Origin: Diabrotica undecimpunctata
Lineage: Eukaryota; Arthropoda; Insecta; Coleoptera; Chrysomelidae
Reading direction: 5' to 3'
Length of the DNA: 64,000 bases
Assembly: GCF_040954645.1 (NCBI RefSeq)
Contig: NC_092810.1
Location: 11,518,377-11,582,376, forward strand
The notes beneath the pieces are model-generated. The model worked only from the letters and a program-made list of their open reading frames with translations, searched no databases and was not told the DNA's origin. Position 1 is the first letter of the stretch. Every line of letters begins with the position of its first letter. The translations under genes and the position numbers were made by a program. Below, piece after piece: positions 35,833-46,527 of the stretch.

Positions 35833-37856
35833 CCGTAGGATACTAACCTTATTTTTACCCTTATTTACACTAACTATCGTAAAATTTACTACGGTGAGAA
35901 AAAAAATGTGTTCACTGAAAAAGTATTTACACGATGCTGTAGCTAAGATTTCGTCAGTTGTTCAGTCAAAATGACCATAAATTTTTTTCTGGTGATGGTT
36001 TTTCTCCTGCTGTCGTTGTTGGTTATGATCATAAAATTATCCAAGAGTTTATACAAGCTATATTTATCATGCCATAGAACAGGCAAAGAGGCCATCTTAT
36101 TGTTTTTCTGGAGATGTTCATGTTTCCGCACATTTGGTCAAATGTGTCTACTCCGTACTTGGCTGCATTATAAAATTTAATGACATCTGGCTTTCCAGTT
36201 GGATCACATTCCACTGGACCGTTGTGGATTGTCGACAGAAGAAGGACAGACTTATTTACTTTTGTCTTATAGGATACCATTGTTTTTATCCATCGAAGCA
36301 AAATAAAGAATGACCAATTTCACGATTTTTGAGATTAATCATTTGGGGAGGAATTTCTCTTTCATTAGAGTACCAACTATAGCTAAATTGTATGGAGGTT
36401 TTAAGAGCTTTGATTCTAGCGGTACTGACGTAAACCAATTATCCATGGTTATGTTACGGTTACTTCCGTACACACCCTGAGTTAATTGTTTTACATAAGA
36501 GGCAGTCTATTGGGTTTTAGTTCCCTTTCCTAAATACAATTCTGCATCGAACATATATTTGGTACCTACGTCACACAGCATTACTATTTTCAGTCCATAT
36601 TTGGCTGGCTTGTTTGGGATATACATCTGGAAAGGACATCTTCCCCTAAAAGCCAGTAGCTGCTCATCGATTGTTAGGTATGATCCGGGCTTCTAGGACG
36701 TTTTGCAGTTCTGTATAAGATCATCCCATATTTCACGAATGGCTGCTAATAGGTCCGTTTCTTTTCTGTCTGGTCTAGATATTGTATCATCAAAACGTAA
36801 ACATTCTATAAGACATTCAAATCTTTCCCGGCCCATAGTTGCTTTATATATATAGCACTAGAAATTTTGTCATGAAACATTTGTCTTGTCGCTAAATGAT
36901 TGTCTTTTTGGTCTGCAGCAAAAATAAGTAGTCCTAGGGGTACATGCAATACGTCAATATTCACATTCGAATTTGTTTTTCGACTTTTATTTTGTGCCCT
37001 AACAGAAATTTCAGCATTTGTATATCCTACAATTTTTGCCAGAGACTCATAAAACTCATAGAACAATGAAAAGCATCTAAGGGAGTTTGTGCTTCCTTGG
37101 TTTTATCAGAGGAGCCTTGAACAAAATGTACGAAGTTACGTTTTGGAGTTTTAGTAGCGGCCTTTGGTTGAGAGGGCCACCTGTGTCCATTTTTACCTTT
37201 TAGACTCGACGGCGTCGCTTCTCTTTCGCTGCAATTTCTGGAGATTCTTCTTCGTTTGATGGATCTTTCTTGGTTTGCTGAGCAGGACATTTCTTTTCCT
37301 TGTCGATTTTAGAGCCATTACTTTCTTTTCTTTGAAACACTGAAGTAAACTGTTTTTCCAACTCATTACTCTTTTTAGAACTTCTTTTTCTTTTCTTACT
37401 ACTAGATGGTAAGTCATGGTCGGAATCTGAGTCATGTTTGCTTGATGGTTCGAACTTCAGATGGACTGAGTGCTTTTAAAACAACATCTTCTGTTTCAGA
37501 TCTACTTTCTGATTTATCAGAATTGGTATCCGATTCATCTGGCCAAAGTTCTTTCAGGCACAATTGCAACTCAGCTTTCTCTATTTTCCGAATTCATATG
37601 TTACACTAAAAAAAAAAACAAAACTGATAATATCGCTGTTTCTGCAATTATAACGTTATAAGTTACTTTCAGAATATTTACGAAGTTGTGGTCATTTACA
37701 GGCACTTCACTAATAATGTAGGCGTAACTTGTAAAACGTTTCGATATACACTAATGTAAGAATAGGTGAGCGGGCGAGAGATAGTGGTATACACCTTCCA
37801 CAATATCCTACAACAACATTGGTGTTGTAAAAATTACGATGGTTAGTATTCTAGGG
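35833..37856 (-). mobile_element. piggyBac-like transposon with both ends
   Basis: The left end (CCGTAGGATACTAACC from 35833) and right end (reverse complement CCCTAGAATACTAACC, ending 37856) are inverted repeats. TTAA flanks them on both sides (35829-35832 and 37857-37860). TTAA targets and CCCTAG-type ends are diagnostic of piggyBac. The element is 2,024 bp and holds a decayed transposase on the minus strand. Confidence 0.88.
35943..37435 (-). pseudogene. piggyBac-like transposase, decayed
   Basis: Order on the minus strand: a charged N-terminal region (37070-37435); VPLGLLIFAADQKDNHLATR near 36900-36960; ISRPDRKETDLLAAIREIWD near 36740-36785. The catalytic blocks are LTIDEQLLAFRGRCPFQMYI (first Asp), ITMDNWFTSVPLESKLL (second Asp) and YGVDTFDQMCGNMNISRKT (third Asp, near 36110-36140), followed by RWPLCLFYGMINIACINSWI. 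All three Asp codons are still visible. Inactivating changes include TAG codons in NCKTS*KPG and KGTKTQ*TAS, plus frameshifts between the segments. A C-terminal cysteine-rich domain is not evident. Confidence 0.85.
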
Positions 37857-37864
37857 TTAATAGT

Positions 37865-38200
37865 ACATATTTGACGACTTTCGATTCAGTAAAATGGGAT
37901 CTCCTTCGGAGTATAATGAGAAATGTGGCAGTGTCTAACCACCGAGTTAACCTAATAACAAATCTGTATGATAAAAACTCATAGCCAAAGTTAAAGTACC
38001 CGGAATATATTCAAATGCGTTAAAACCAAAGGAACTAGACAGATCTGCGCGGCTGCATACTATCCTCATTATTATATGACATATAGTCTGAATATATGTT
38101 GTATAATATATGGAAAGTTCTAGACGAAGGGGTGGAGGAATCACCATAGGAGAGCGTAATATCAGTAATCTGCGATACGCAATGACACAATCTAGCAGCA
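37865..38200 (+). pseudogene. LINE reverse transcriptase fragment
   Basis: Translation across frameshifts gives FDSVKWDLLRSIMRNVAVSN (block A), NLITNLYDKNS, and SNLRYAMTQSSS at the position of YADD, where both Asp codons are lost. It abuts the right end of the piggyBac element. Confidence 0.6.
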
Positions 38201-38852
38201 AACTTTCACCAGTCGTTTGTATTTATCATGGACCCGTATCCATCCTTCAGTACCATCTGCGTTTCCTGTTTCTTGTTGAAATCGTTTTTTGACAAACACC
38301 CAGAGTTTCTGGACACCCTGTATACGTCATATAGATCGCGCCAAATGTGCATGATTTATAACTTCTTTATATCACGTTATACAATCGATTCATAACGAAA
38401 ACTACCACTAAGCAATTGTTATCAACAATATTCTTATCTTTTTGCTTTGTATTGAAATTGCAACATAAAATTTAAATACAATAGAACAAAATAAACATAC
38501 ATGATTAACAATTTTATTGGTTTTTGTTAATCACAGTGAGAATTATGTAAATTTCAAAAACAACCAAATAAAGCTCTTAAATCGTCACTTGTAAGATGTA
38601 ACAGCATGTGATGTAAGAACATCATGTGCTAGTAGCATCATACAAGGTGTCACAGAAATAATTTATACCACGAAAATATTTTTTTTTTCGATTTTTCTAG
38701 ATAGAGGTGGTCTCGAAACCTGTTCCTTCCCAACTTTTTTATATGTTAGTATTTGTTTGTAAAATCATTAATTTAGAATATACATCCACTTTTTTAAATA
38801 TCAAGTTGAAATAAAACCATTAATTTTCACAATTATCAAGTTTATTATTCGA
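38201..38852. other. unassigned intron sequence
   Basis: AT-rich, with no supported element. Confidence 0.35.
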
Positions 38853-39417
38853 GAAGCGATTACCGCACCATTAGCGTGATATCTTATGTGCTAAAGTTAC
38901 TACTAAAAGTCATCCATAACCGAATATGTCACAAACTGGACATATACGTTAATGATACACAATTTGGTTTTCGCAAAGGGCTAGGAACGCGTGAAGTTTT
39001 TTTTTCACTTAATTTACTGATACAAAGATGCCTGGACGTCCATCAAGATATATACGCATGTTTTATTGACTATAATAAAGTACGACATGAACAATTAATG
39101 AATGTCCTGAAATCAAAGAAGATTGACTACAACGACCTCAGGATCATATCAAATTTATACTATAAACAGCGAGCAAAAGTACGTGTTAACGAATAGCTGT
39201 CAGAAGAAATTGAAATTAGACGTGGAGTGAGACAGGGATGCGTATTGTCGCCAATTCTTTTTAATGCCTACTCCAAAGAGATCCTGAAAAAAGCTCTTGA
39301 GGATGAAACAGCTGAAATAAAGGCAAATGGAGTTCCCATTAACAACATTAGATATGCGGACGACACTGTGATCTTAGCCGAAAATATTGAAGATCTTCAG
39401 AGACTGGTGACTTGAGT
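38853..39417 (+). pseudogene. LINE reverse transcriptase fragment (palm), one stop
   Basis: The frame starts DYRTISVISYVLKLLLKVIH and continues FGFRKGLGTREVFFSLNLLI and CFIDYNKVRHEQLMNVL (block A). A TAG follows at 39194-39196, then the same frame resumes with IEIRRGVRQGCVLSPILFNA (block B) and NNIRYADDTVILAENIEDLQ (block C). It is truncated on both sides. Apart from the nonsense codon the palm is well preserved. Confidence 0.8.
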
Positions 39418-39848
39418 TTCGTATCACAGTTTTTATTCCATAGTCGACCACGTACTTCGGGAAGTCCCTGTATGGTACCACGAAGCTCAAGAAGTTCCGC
39501 TCATGTGTATGGGGTATGTCTCTCCCAAAGGAGGACAAGAAAAAAAATTAATAAGGCCAAAAAATCCAAAAAAGATGTAAAGATATCAATCAACTAATCC
39601 AGCTTCTACATTAAATAGAAATAACATGATAGAAGTCACGAGTTGCCAACTGACAGATATACTTTGTCGACTGAAGTGTGGCATAGACATTTTATATTAA
39701 TTATTAATCGTAGTTGATGTAGCGTAGCACTGTTGCTGATATAAAATATATTATCTGCCTGTAGTCCTGACACAATTATGTATTTTTAATTTTAATTTAT
39801 TGCTTTATTTGTCTTAATGATGTTTCTTAAAAACCGTGTTTCTTACAG

Positions 39849-40049
39849 GTATGCGTTTCTCCATGGACGTTTCCAGAGACGAGGTCAAAGCTTTGGCAGC
39901 CTTGATGACATTCAAATGCGCCTGTGTAGACGTTCCATTCGGAGGAGCCAAAGCCGGAGTTAAAATCGACCACAAGAAATACTCTGAACATGAATTAGAA
40001 AAGATCACTAGGAGATTTACTTTGGAATTGGTCAAAAAAGGATTTATTG
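39849..40049 (+). CDS. Gdh: glutamate dehydrogenase, second coding exon
   Basis: The acceptor TTCTTACAG precedes GTATGCGTTTC. The exon completes the split Gly codon and reads [40 protein letters not shown] and [24 protein letters not shown] sequence, ending LVKKGFIG at a donor (ATTG|GTAAGTC, exon end 40049). The PFGGAKAG block holds the catalytic lysine of the GDH family. The exon is 201 bp and ends in phase 1. The next expected residues (PG-DVPAPDM in animal GDH) were not seen in the window, so exon 3 is probably outside it. Confidence 0.92.
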
Positions 40050-41249
40050 GTAAGTCTCTAAATATTAAATACGTTGCAAAAGTGATATTTTTATACTGTA
40101 TCAAATTGCCGAAAATGGGGTCAAAATTTTCTGAAAATCGAAGATTATCCCTGCTACTAGTACCAATATTTTGATGGCGATATGTTGCAGATAATTATTT
40201 TTGTATTACCTATCTTAAGTTATAAATGGCGTACAAATATGTTTGACCAAAGTGCCCCCCTCTTGAGTGGTAAGTTTAATTTACCAATGTAGCCACCTGT
40301 ACCGATAAAAATTGACGGTCTAAAGTTGTTATTACATATTGTATTATTGATTTATATATGATTCTTTCTGGGTCAAATGACAAATTACAAATATCCCCGA
40401 TATTTGTAATTATTCACCGCTTGAATGAATTGAGTTTTTACTAAAGATCATAATACTACCTTTTTTCTTGGTATTAATCTGTCACGGTGTACTTTACATT
40501 AAATTTAACTCTTATTATGTTCTTTCCCAAGGTCTAATAATACAAATCGTTAATATTCAACAGGAAATGTAAGTTTTTTATAAATAGGATAATCTGCTGA
40601 TAGATTTTTGGTTATCTTCAAAAGATATCATTCATTGCCTCGTAAGTAGCCGATAAATATAAAAATATATTGCTTTTTAATGAAAATTGATTTTCAATGA
40701 TTCCTATCAATCATTTAAATAGCCATAAGTAGGTGCTTATGTCTAATGTATTAAAAACAAATTTATTCTTGATATTGGTAATTTGTTTTAAGAAGAATAA
40801 TTTTAGTGTTTTTTTATATGCTTAATAATTATAGTGATAAAATCATTATTTGAAGTAATTAAAATCCTAGTGGAGTCTGCGTTGTATAGTTCTTCGCACG
40901 GCCTTTTTTTCTGTGTCCCATTTATTTCTGATCCATATAGTAGATAGGTAACATATTTCATCGTCCAAACATATTCAGAAACCGAATTTCTCTAAGTCCT
41001 TGACCAATCCAATCGTACGAATATTCGAATCAGAAACTGTCGTTCCCTGAGGGAACGATAAATGAATGGTGTCTAGACGCGTACTGTTAAGTCGGCTAAG
41101 ATGGGATTTAGAGCGTGATAATATTCTGGAAATGGGCAAATATAGGATACTGTGTTACAGAAATCGGTTGAAATATTGGACAAAACCAGGTCAAGAAAAA
41201 AAAATCGTTGGTTTAATCATGAGTGCGAAGCCACAAATAGAAAGAACGC
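40050..41249 (+). other. start of GDH intron 2
   Basis: Begins GTAAGTCTC. No clear element was recognised up to about 41250 except a weak LINE-like trace near 40885-41020 on the minus strand. Confidence 0.5.
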
Positions 41250-42380
41250 AGCATATCAAAAAATCATCGACGCAGGTTGTACACGGAGAAAAAAAATAAG
41301 AGTGTAGACTTCTTAGAAGAGAGGAAAAACGTATCCATCGACGTAAGAAGAGAGAATACGAACAAAACACTCTCAAAGATACAAAGTTTATTCGAAAAAA
41401 AAAAAAAAGGAAACGAGGAAATACTTCAAATCCTTAAATAATAGTCGTCGAGAATTTAAACCACGATTAAAAATTTGTAAAGACACTAACGGTGAAATTC
41501 TACATGATAAAAACTCAGTTCTTAACAGATGGGCACAACATTTCAGCGAACATCTAAATATAAACGATATTGAAGGAGGTTACAACCTAGACAATCAACA
41601 AAATCTACAACGTCAACTACACAGTGAAGACCCAACAAGAGAAGAAGTACCAAATGCCATCCTCAAAGACAATAAAGCTCTAGGAATCGATGAAATCTGT
41701 TCGGAAATGTATAAAAAAAGGTGGTGATCAACTTTTTACAGCATTCCATAAACTAATAGTACTTATATGGCAGAATGAATTGGTACCAGAAGAGTGGCTA
41801 AAGGGAATAATATGTCCGTTGCATAAAAAGGATGATCAACTGGAGTGTAAGAACTATAAAGGCATTACTCTGTTAGCATCTGCGTATAAAATATTCGGCA
41901 ATGTATTGTTTGAAAGACTTGGATTTTACAAAGGATATTGTTGGTCAATATCAATGCGGATTTACTGCTGGAAAGTCAACTACACATCAAATTCAAGCAC
42001 ATAGGCAGATTCTAGAAGTCACTAGATACACACCATCTGTTCGTCTATGATGAAAAATGATGAGAGTCTTCTAGGTATTTTTGAGAGAAAACATTTTTGG
42101 GGCTGTAAATGAAAATGAGCTATGGCATCGAAGATACAACTTTGAACAAAACAGTTGTACACCTATCCAGATATTGTGAAATTCGTTAAAGTGCAGAGAC
42201 TTAGATGAGGACGAGCTACCAGAGGACGACCACGCAGGAGACGGATTGATGATGTGGAAGAATAACTACAGATTCTAAGGATCAGAAGATGGAGGGAAGT
42301 TGCCAGGAATCAACAGGAGTGGAGACTTCTTTGTGAGCAGGCCAAGATCCACAACGGATTGTCGAGCCGCTTATGACGAT
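41250..42380 (+). pseudogene. LINE fragment with internal deletion of the palm
   Basis: The linker region reads RREEKRIHRRKKREYEQNTL and SRREFKPRLKICKDTNGEIL. Next come RREEVPNAILKDNKAL-like sequence and the finger block ELVPEEWLKGIICPLHKKDD, then CKNYKGITLLASAYKIF. After about 42060 the sequence jumps to the tail: GAVNENELWHRRYNFE, PDIVKFVKVQRLR, RGRPRRRRIDDVEE and WREVARNQQEWRLLCEQAKI. Blocks A to C are missing. Several frameshifts. Confidence 0.7.
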
Positions 42381-43785
42381 GAATATTCTGGAAAAATTAT
42401 TTATATGTGTTTTTTGTAAGTCCTTTAAACTGTATTACTTTTTCTATGTCTTCTTTCTCTTTCTTTCAATATTCTTCTTTTGTTGATGTTTGTATTATTT
42501 GTTTTTGCTTTTATTTTTCTTTGTTTCTACTATTGTTGTGTCGTCATAGGTCTTTAAAATATTTTATCCATCTGTGTGTTCATAGGATTTTGAAACTGTT
42601 TTCTTGTCTAACTTAAGTACTATATTTATATGGGAAGATACCACCATTGATTGTAGTGAAAATTCATATGCTATGAAATATGTAAATATGTTAATTCATA
42701 TGCTATATCCTTCAAAAGTGAACTTTTTTATTTCTAGTCCTCACAGATATTCCTACACTTCAAGCAGAAATATTTGTCTTCCGTTAAATGACATTTTGTG
42801 TTATTAAAAAGCTGTTTTTTGCATTAGGCACTAGATCGACCTTCAATAAACTTGTTTTTTACAACTACTACAAATTCCGTTGTTGGTATAAAAAGTGCAA
42901 TAGAAATACGTGTTAATACTATTACACTAATACATTAATCAGTTCCAAGTAGAACTTAATTGTGTGTGATGTGGCGACACTCCTTTTTTAACTACCAATC
43001 ACGAAGCAGTGTTGTTGCCAACCAGAAACGTTATCAGGTATTTCCAATTTGATTACTCATAAGTCATAAATAAATGTATAATATTATTATATACTCGAGT
43101 AAAACATGTTTTATCGTTATACCACAAGAAAATAATTTTCTTGATAATTTATAGCAAAACGCGATTAATTGGGAGAATGTCAGCTGGAAAATAAAATTTA
43201 ATTTGTTAAATATTTTTATTTTTAATTCTTACGATCTGGTATTTCAAAGGGTAGGATGTTTTGACTTAACTTTTGGCACACGGTTTCGATCGTTTTATTT
43301 AAAAAATATATATCCAAATACCCCGGCTCAACTTCCTGTTTTTTTATAACTTTCAATGAAGTGTGAGGGAGTTTGTTTTACATCATGTCTGTGAATATCT
43401 TCGTATAGGCCGAGTTTTAGATACTGAGCTTGTGTTAGCCTAAAGCTACTGTCTATGATAGAGAAATTCTTCTTACATGTATATGTAGAGGGGGAAGATG
43501 TAATAGACTTATTCGAACCTCTAAGGCTACAGTAAGACACGATCTCATGGGTTTTATAGTTTATATAGCCAGCTGCCTGATGATATGGTTATTCTTGACC
43601 CTATATGTATATAGTATCAGAATTATACCCCAAGAATGATTGCTGTCTACATTCATTACATTACCAAAGAAAGCTAATCCAAATAATGTTCAGAATATCG
43701 AACAATATCACTAATGAGTCATCTGCTAAAAATATTTCTAAGAATCATCCACAACTTAATTTATCAAAAGTTGGAAATCGACATT
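42381..43785. other. unassigned intron sequence
   Basis: No element supported. Short T/C-rich stretches at 42420-42560 give spurious frames. Confidence 0.35.
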
Positions 43786-43789
43786 AACA

Positions 43790-44062
43790 ATACATAGATG
43801 AGATTCAGAAAAGGGCTGGATACTCGAGATACTTAGAATATCTCGGACATATTACACGTGGAGAGAAATACACCTTGCTCCAACTGATTATGCAGGGAAA
43901 GATCCAAGGAAAGAGAAGCATAGGGAGGCGTAGAATGTCATGGCTGCGCAACCTGAGAGAGTGGTACGGATGTACATCAAATGAACTTTTCAGAGCAGCC
44001 GTCTCAAAAGTCCGAATAGCTATGATGATTTCCGACCTCCGCCGCGGAGATGACACTTGAAG
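43790..44062 (+). pseudogene. LINE C-terminal fragment
   Basis: Reads YLEYLGHITRGEKYTLLQLI, MQGKIQGKRSIGRRRMSWLR and NLREWYGCTSNELFRAAVSK, ending at a stop near 44060. It closely resembles the tail at 61770-62022 and that at 30937-31060 (minus strand), so these are related families. Confidence 0.7.
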
Positions 44063-44109
44063 AAGAAGACTCGAGAAGCTCTCTTCGCTTTGAACATGTT
44101 CACACAAAA

Positions 44110-44460
44110 ATTTCTAGATGAAAATCAGGAAACACACCTGCTTTATAGATTTTGAAATTGACAGGGTACGCTATGATAAACTGAGACATTCTTGAAAGAA
44201 AAAGCATTGATAATAAAGACCTACGAATAATTCTAAATTTGTATTGGAATCAGAAGGCTAATATCAAAATAGAAAACAAAACATGTCAAGAAACAGAAAT
44301 ATTCAGAGGAGTACGACAGGGTTGTGTCTTGTCACTATTGCTTTTTAATGTCTATAGTAAAAGCATGTCAGGAAGTTCTTTGGAGAGCGTTGGAGAGGTT
44401 GTAAACAATATTCGACATGCAGACGATACTGTTACAAGAACAGCAGAAGACTTACAATGA
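44110..44460 (+). pseudogene. LINE reverse transcriptase palm fragment
   Basis: ACFIDFEIDRVRYDKLR (block A with substitutions) is followed after frameshifts by EIFRGVRQGCVLSLLLFNVY (block B) and VNNIRHADDTVTRTAEDLQ. In this last block YADD has become HADD and the frame ends. It is non-functional. Confidence 0.65.
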
Positions 44461-44701
44461 CTGAAGTATATCTCTTGCTGAATCAAATAATGGCACAATT
44501 CAAAAAAGTAAAATAATGAGAAATGGCTGTTTGAAAAATCGCGAAATCTGTATGATGATTAAATACCTAGGAGGAGCATGTTAATATTATTTCTCTGATA
44601 CTAGATAATTACCTATAATATGTAGGATATAATAAACTTAATTCTGTAAAATACTTCAGAGAAAAATTATATTAAGTAAATCAATTTTAAAAAAAAAATA
44701 G

Positions 44702-45606
44702 TTTGTGTTGTGCCACTGTTGCACTGCAACCTGGTGAGCAATTTTGTAAGACACTGTGTGGCACTTACATTAAAAAAACTCGAATTATTAAAAAATATTT
44801 ACTTTTCGAAGAAAAAACTGAAAGAGACATCGATTAAGAATAAAATAAGTACATTTGTAAAATCAAACGTAAGCCCATCTTGCATATTAGTTTCTAGACA
44901 ATTATTCATAATTTAAAGAATTTGCAAGGTTTTGTTAGCTACCAGGGACAGCAAATCGTCAAATTTTTTTTTTGTGTTGTGCCACTGTTGCACTGCAACC
45001 TGGTGAGCAATTTTTTAGGACACTTTGTGGCACTTACATTAAAAAAACTAGAATTATTAAAAAGAATAAATATTTTTCGAAGAAAAAACTGAATGAGACA
45101 ACGGTTAAGAATAAAATAAGTACATTTGCAAAATTAAACGTAAGCACATCTTACATATTAGTTTATAGACAATTATTCATAATTTAAAGAGTTTACAAGG
45201 CAGATTCGAATATTTTTGTTAGCTACCAGGGATAGCAAATCGTTAAATTTTTTTTTTTGATATTAAAATAGGTCCCGAATATGCTTTTTTAAATCAATAT
45301 TCTCAACATTTACCAACGATTTCCCGTTTTTTATCGATTTAACATTAACACATTTGAATTCTTGCTCTTTATAGGAGGTTTTAAAAGATAATCTATTTGG
45401 AAATCGTTTTTCAACTTTAATTACGCAAATATCATTAAAATTAAATTTTTCTCCAGACTCATCCACATTAAAACTAGTTGCCAAGAAGCTGTTATGATCT
45501 AATTCAAATACTTTAACGAGATCGCCAGATCTGCAGATAAAATTACAATAATCACAAAAATGTCACTATTAAAAAAACTTTTAGTGCAATAGTGGCACAA
45601 CTCAAA
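44702..45606. mobile_element. uncharacterised repeat element with tandem duplication and a small ORF
   Basis: The left end (GTTGTGCCACTGTTGCACT from about 44706) has an inverted partner at 45583-45606 (reverse complement GTTGTGCCACTATTGCACT). Inside, a roughly 267-bp unit occurs twice in tandem (44702-44968 and 44969-45255), sharing for example GCACTGCAACCTGGTGAGCA and AGAATAAAATAAGTACATTT. A minus-strand frame fills the right part. The superfamily is unknown to me. Confidence 0.5.
45263..45570 (-). CDS. small unknown ORF fragment in the uncharacterised element
   Basis: Read in one frame through about 45570, the minus strand gives CNFICRSGDLVKVFELDHNS, then FLATSFNVDESGEKFNFNDI and KVEKRFPNRLSFKTSYKEQE, ending HIRDLF. 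The amino-acid composition looks like a real, moderately hydrophilic protein, and no internal stop is present for about 100 codons. I do not recognise the family. The CxxxC followed by SGDLV may be part of a structural fold. A start codon is not obvious upstream, so it may be a fragment. Confidence 0.35.
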
Positions 45607-45867
45607 AAGAGTCACTATTACAACAACTATCGGTTGTGCTTGCAAGAGATCTCGCTGCTCACTGATAATATATATGCCAATACTGCGCACAATTTTAAGC
45701 AAGATCTGTTCAAAGCTAAACTGGCACTTCGGCTACCATCTGGGTGACAACGTTAAAAGTTTAAATAAGCCAGTGTTGCATTAAAAATATAATCAATTTG
45801 CAAACCAATGCACGAAAAAAATCAAAATTGAAAAATTTGTAATTGTGTCACTATTGCAGCAAGTGAT

Positions 45868-46380
45868 ATGGTCTTCAGTAAGAACATTATAGAACCAACG
45901 CGAATTAGTATAAATTGCACTCAAATTGAGAAAGTATCAAACTACGAGTACTTGGGAACTTTAATAATTGAAACTGCAGACCAAAACAGTGAAATAAAAA
46001 GACTTATCGAAATTGCCAGGTCCACTTTCATTGCGATGAAAAAATTCTTCTGCAATACGGACATCAGTATCCCTGTACGATTAAGAATATTGAGAGGCTA
46101 TTTTGTAACGCCGTATTACACGGAGTAGAGACATGGATTCTTAAACAGAACAACATAAAAAATCTTGAAAGCCTCGAAATGTGATCCTAACGTCGAATAC
46201 TACATAAGTTGGATTGATATTGTCACAAACGTGGAAGTGCTACGTCTTGTAGGAAAAAATCAGGCGGGTATGTTAGCTATAAAGCGAATATTTGGACCAC
46301 CTAATGCGAGGACAAAAATACGCATTACTTATCCAAGAGGAGTGGCACAATAAGAAAAGGAAAAGAGGATTGGACTATAT
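45868..46380 (+). pseudogene. LINE thumb/C-terminal fragment
   Basis: Reads INCTQIEKVSNYEYLGTLII, SEIKRLIEIARSTFIAMKKF and ISIPVRLRILRGYFV. Then, after frameshifts, it gives ISWIDIVTNVEVLRLVGKNQ. This matches the segment after the palm in the LINE family also seen at 61405-61700. It is truncated at both ends. Confidence 0.65.
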
Positions 46381-46514
46381 TTAGCTGAATCTGTCTTCGA
46401 AATCTTTTTATTCCTTATGTAGTCCTGACGAGTATGAGAGAATTTGTTAAGAAAAATATATAAATATAAATAAATTGATTGGAGTGAGAGCAGAGCATAT
46501 ATATAAACACCAGG

Positions 46515-46527
46515 AGATCATATAGAC
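46515..46527. repeat. left target-site duplication of LINE 46528-48842
   Basis: AGATCATATAGAC, repeated exactly at 48843-48855. The first 11 bases occur a third time at 49261-49271. Confidence 0.85.

Larger units (their letters stand above)
21059..39848 (+). other. GDH intron 1 (18,790 bp)
   Basis: The donor is GGGG|GTAAGT at 21059 and the acceptor TTCTTACAG ends at 39848. Joining the exons restores the conserved [12 protein letters not shown] sequence in phase. The intron is packed with TEs on both strands, listed separately. The part from 21059 to 22640 shows no recognisable element apart from weak degraded repeats. Confidence 0.9.
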
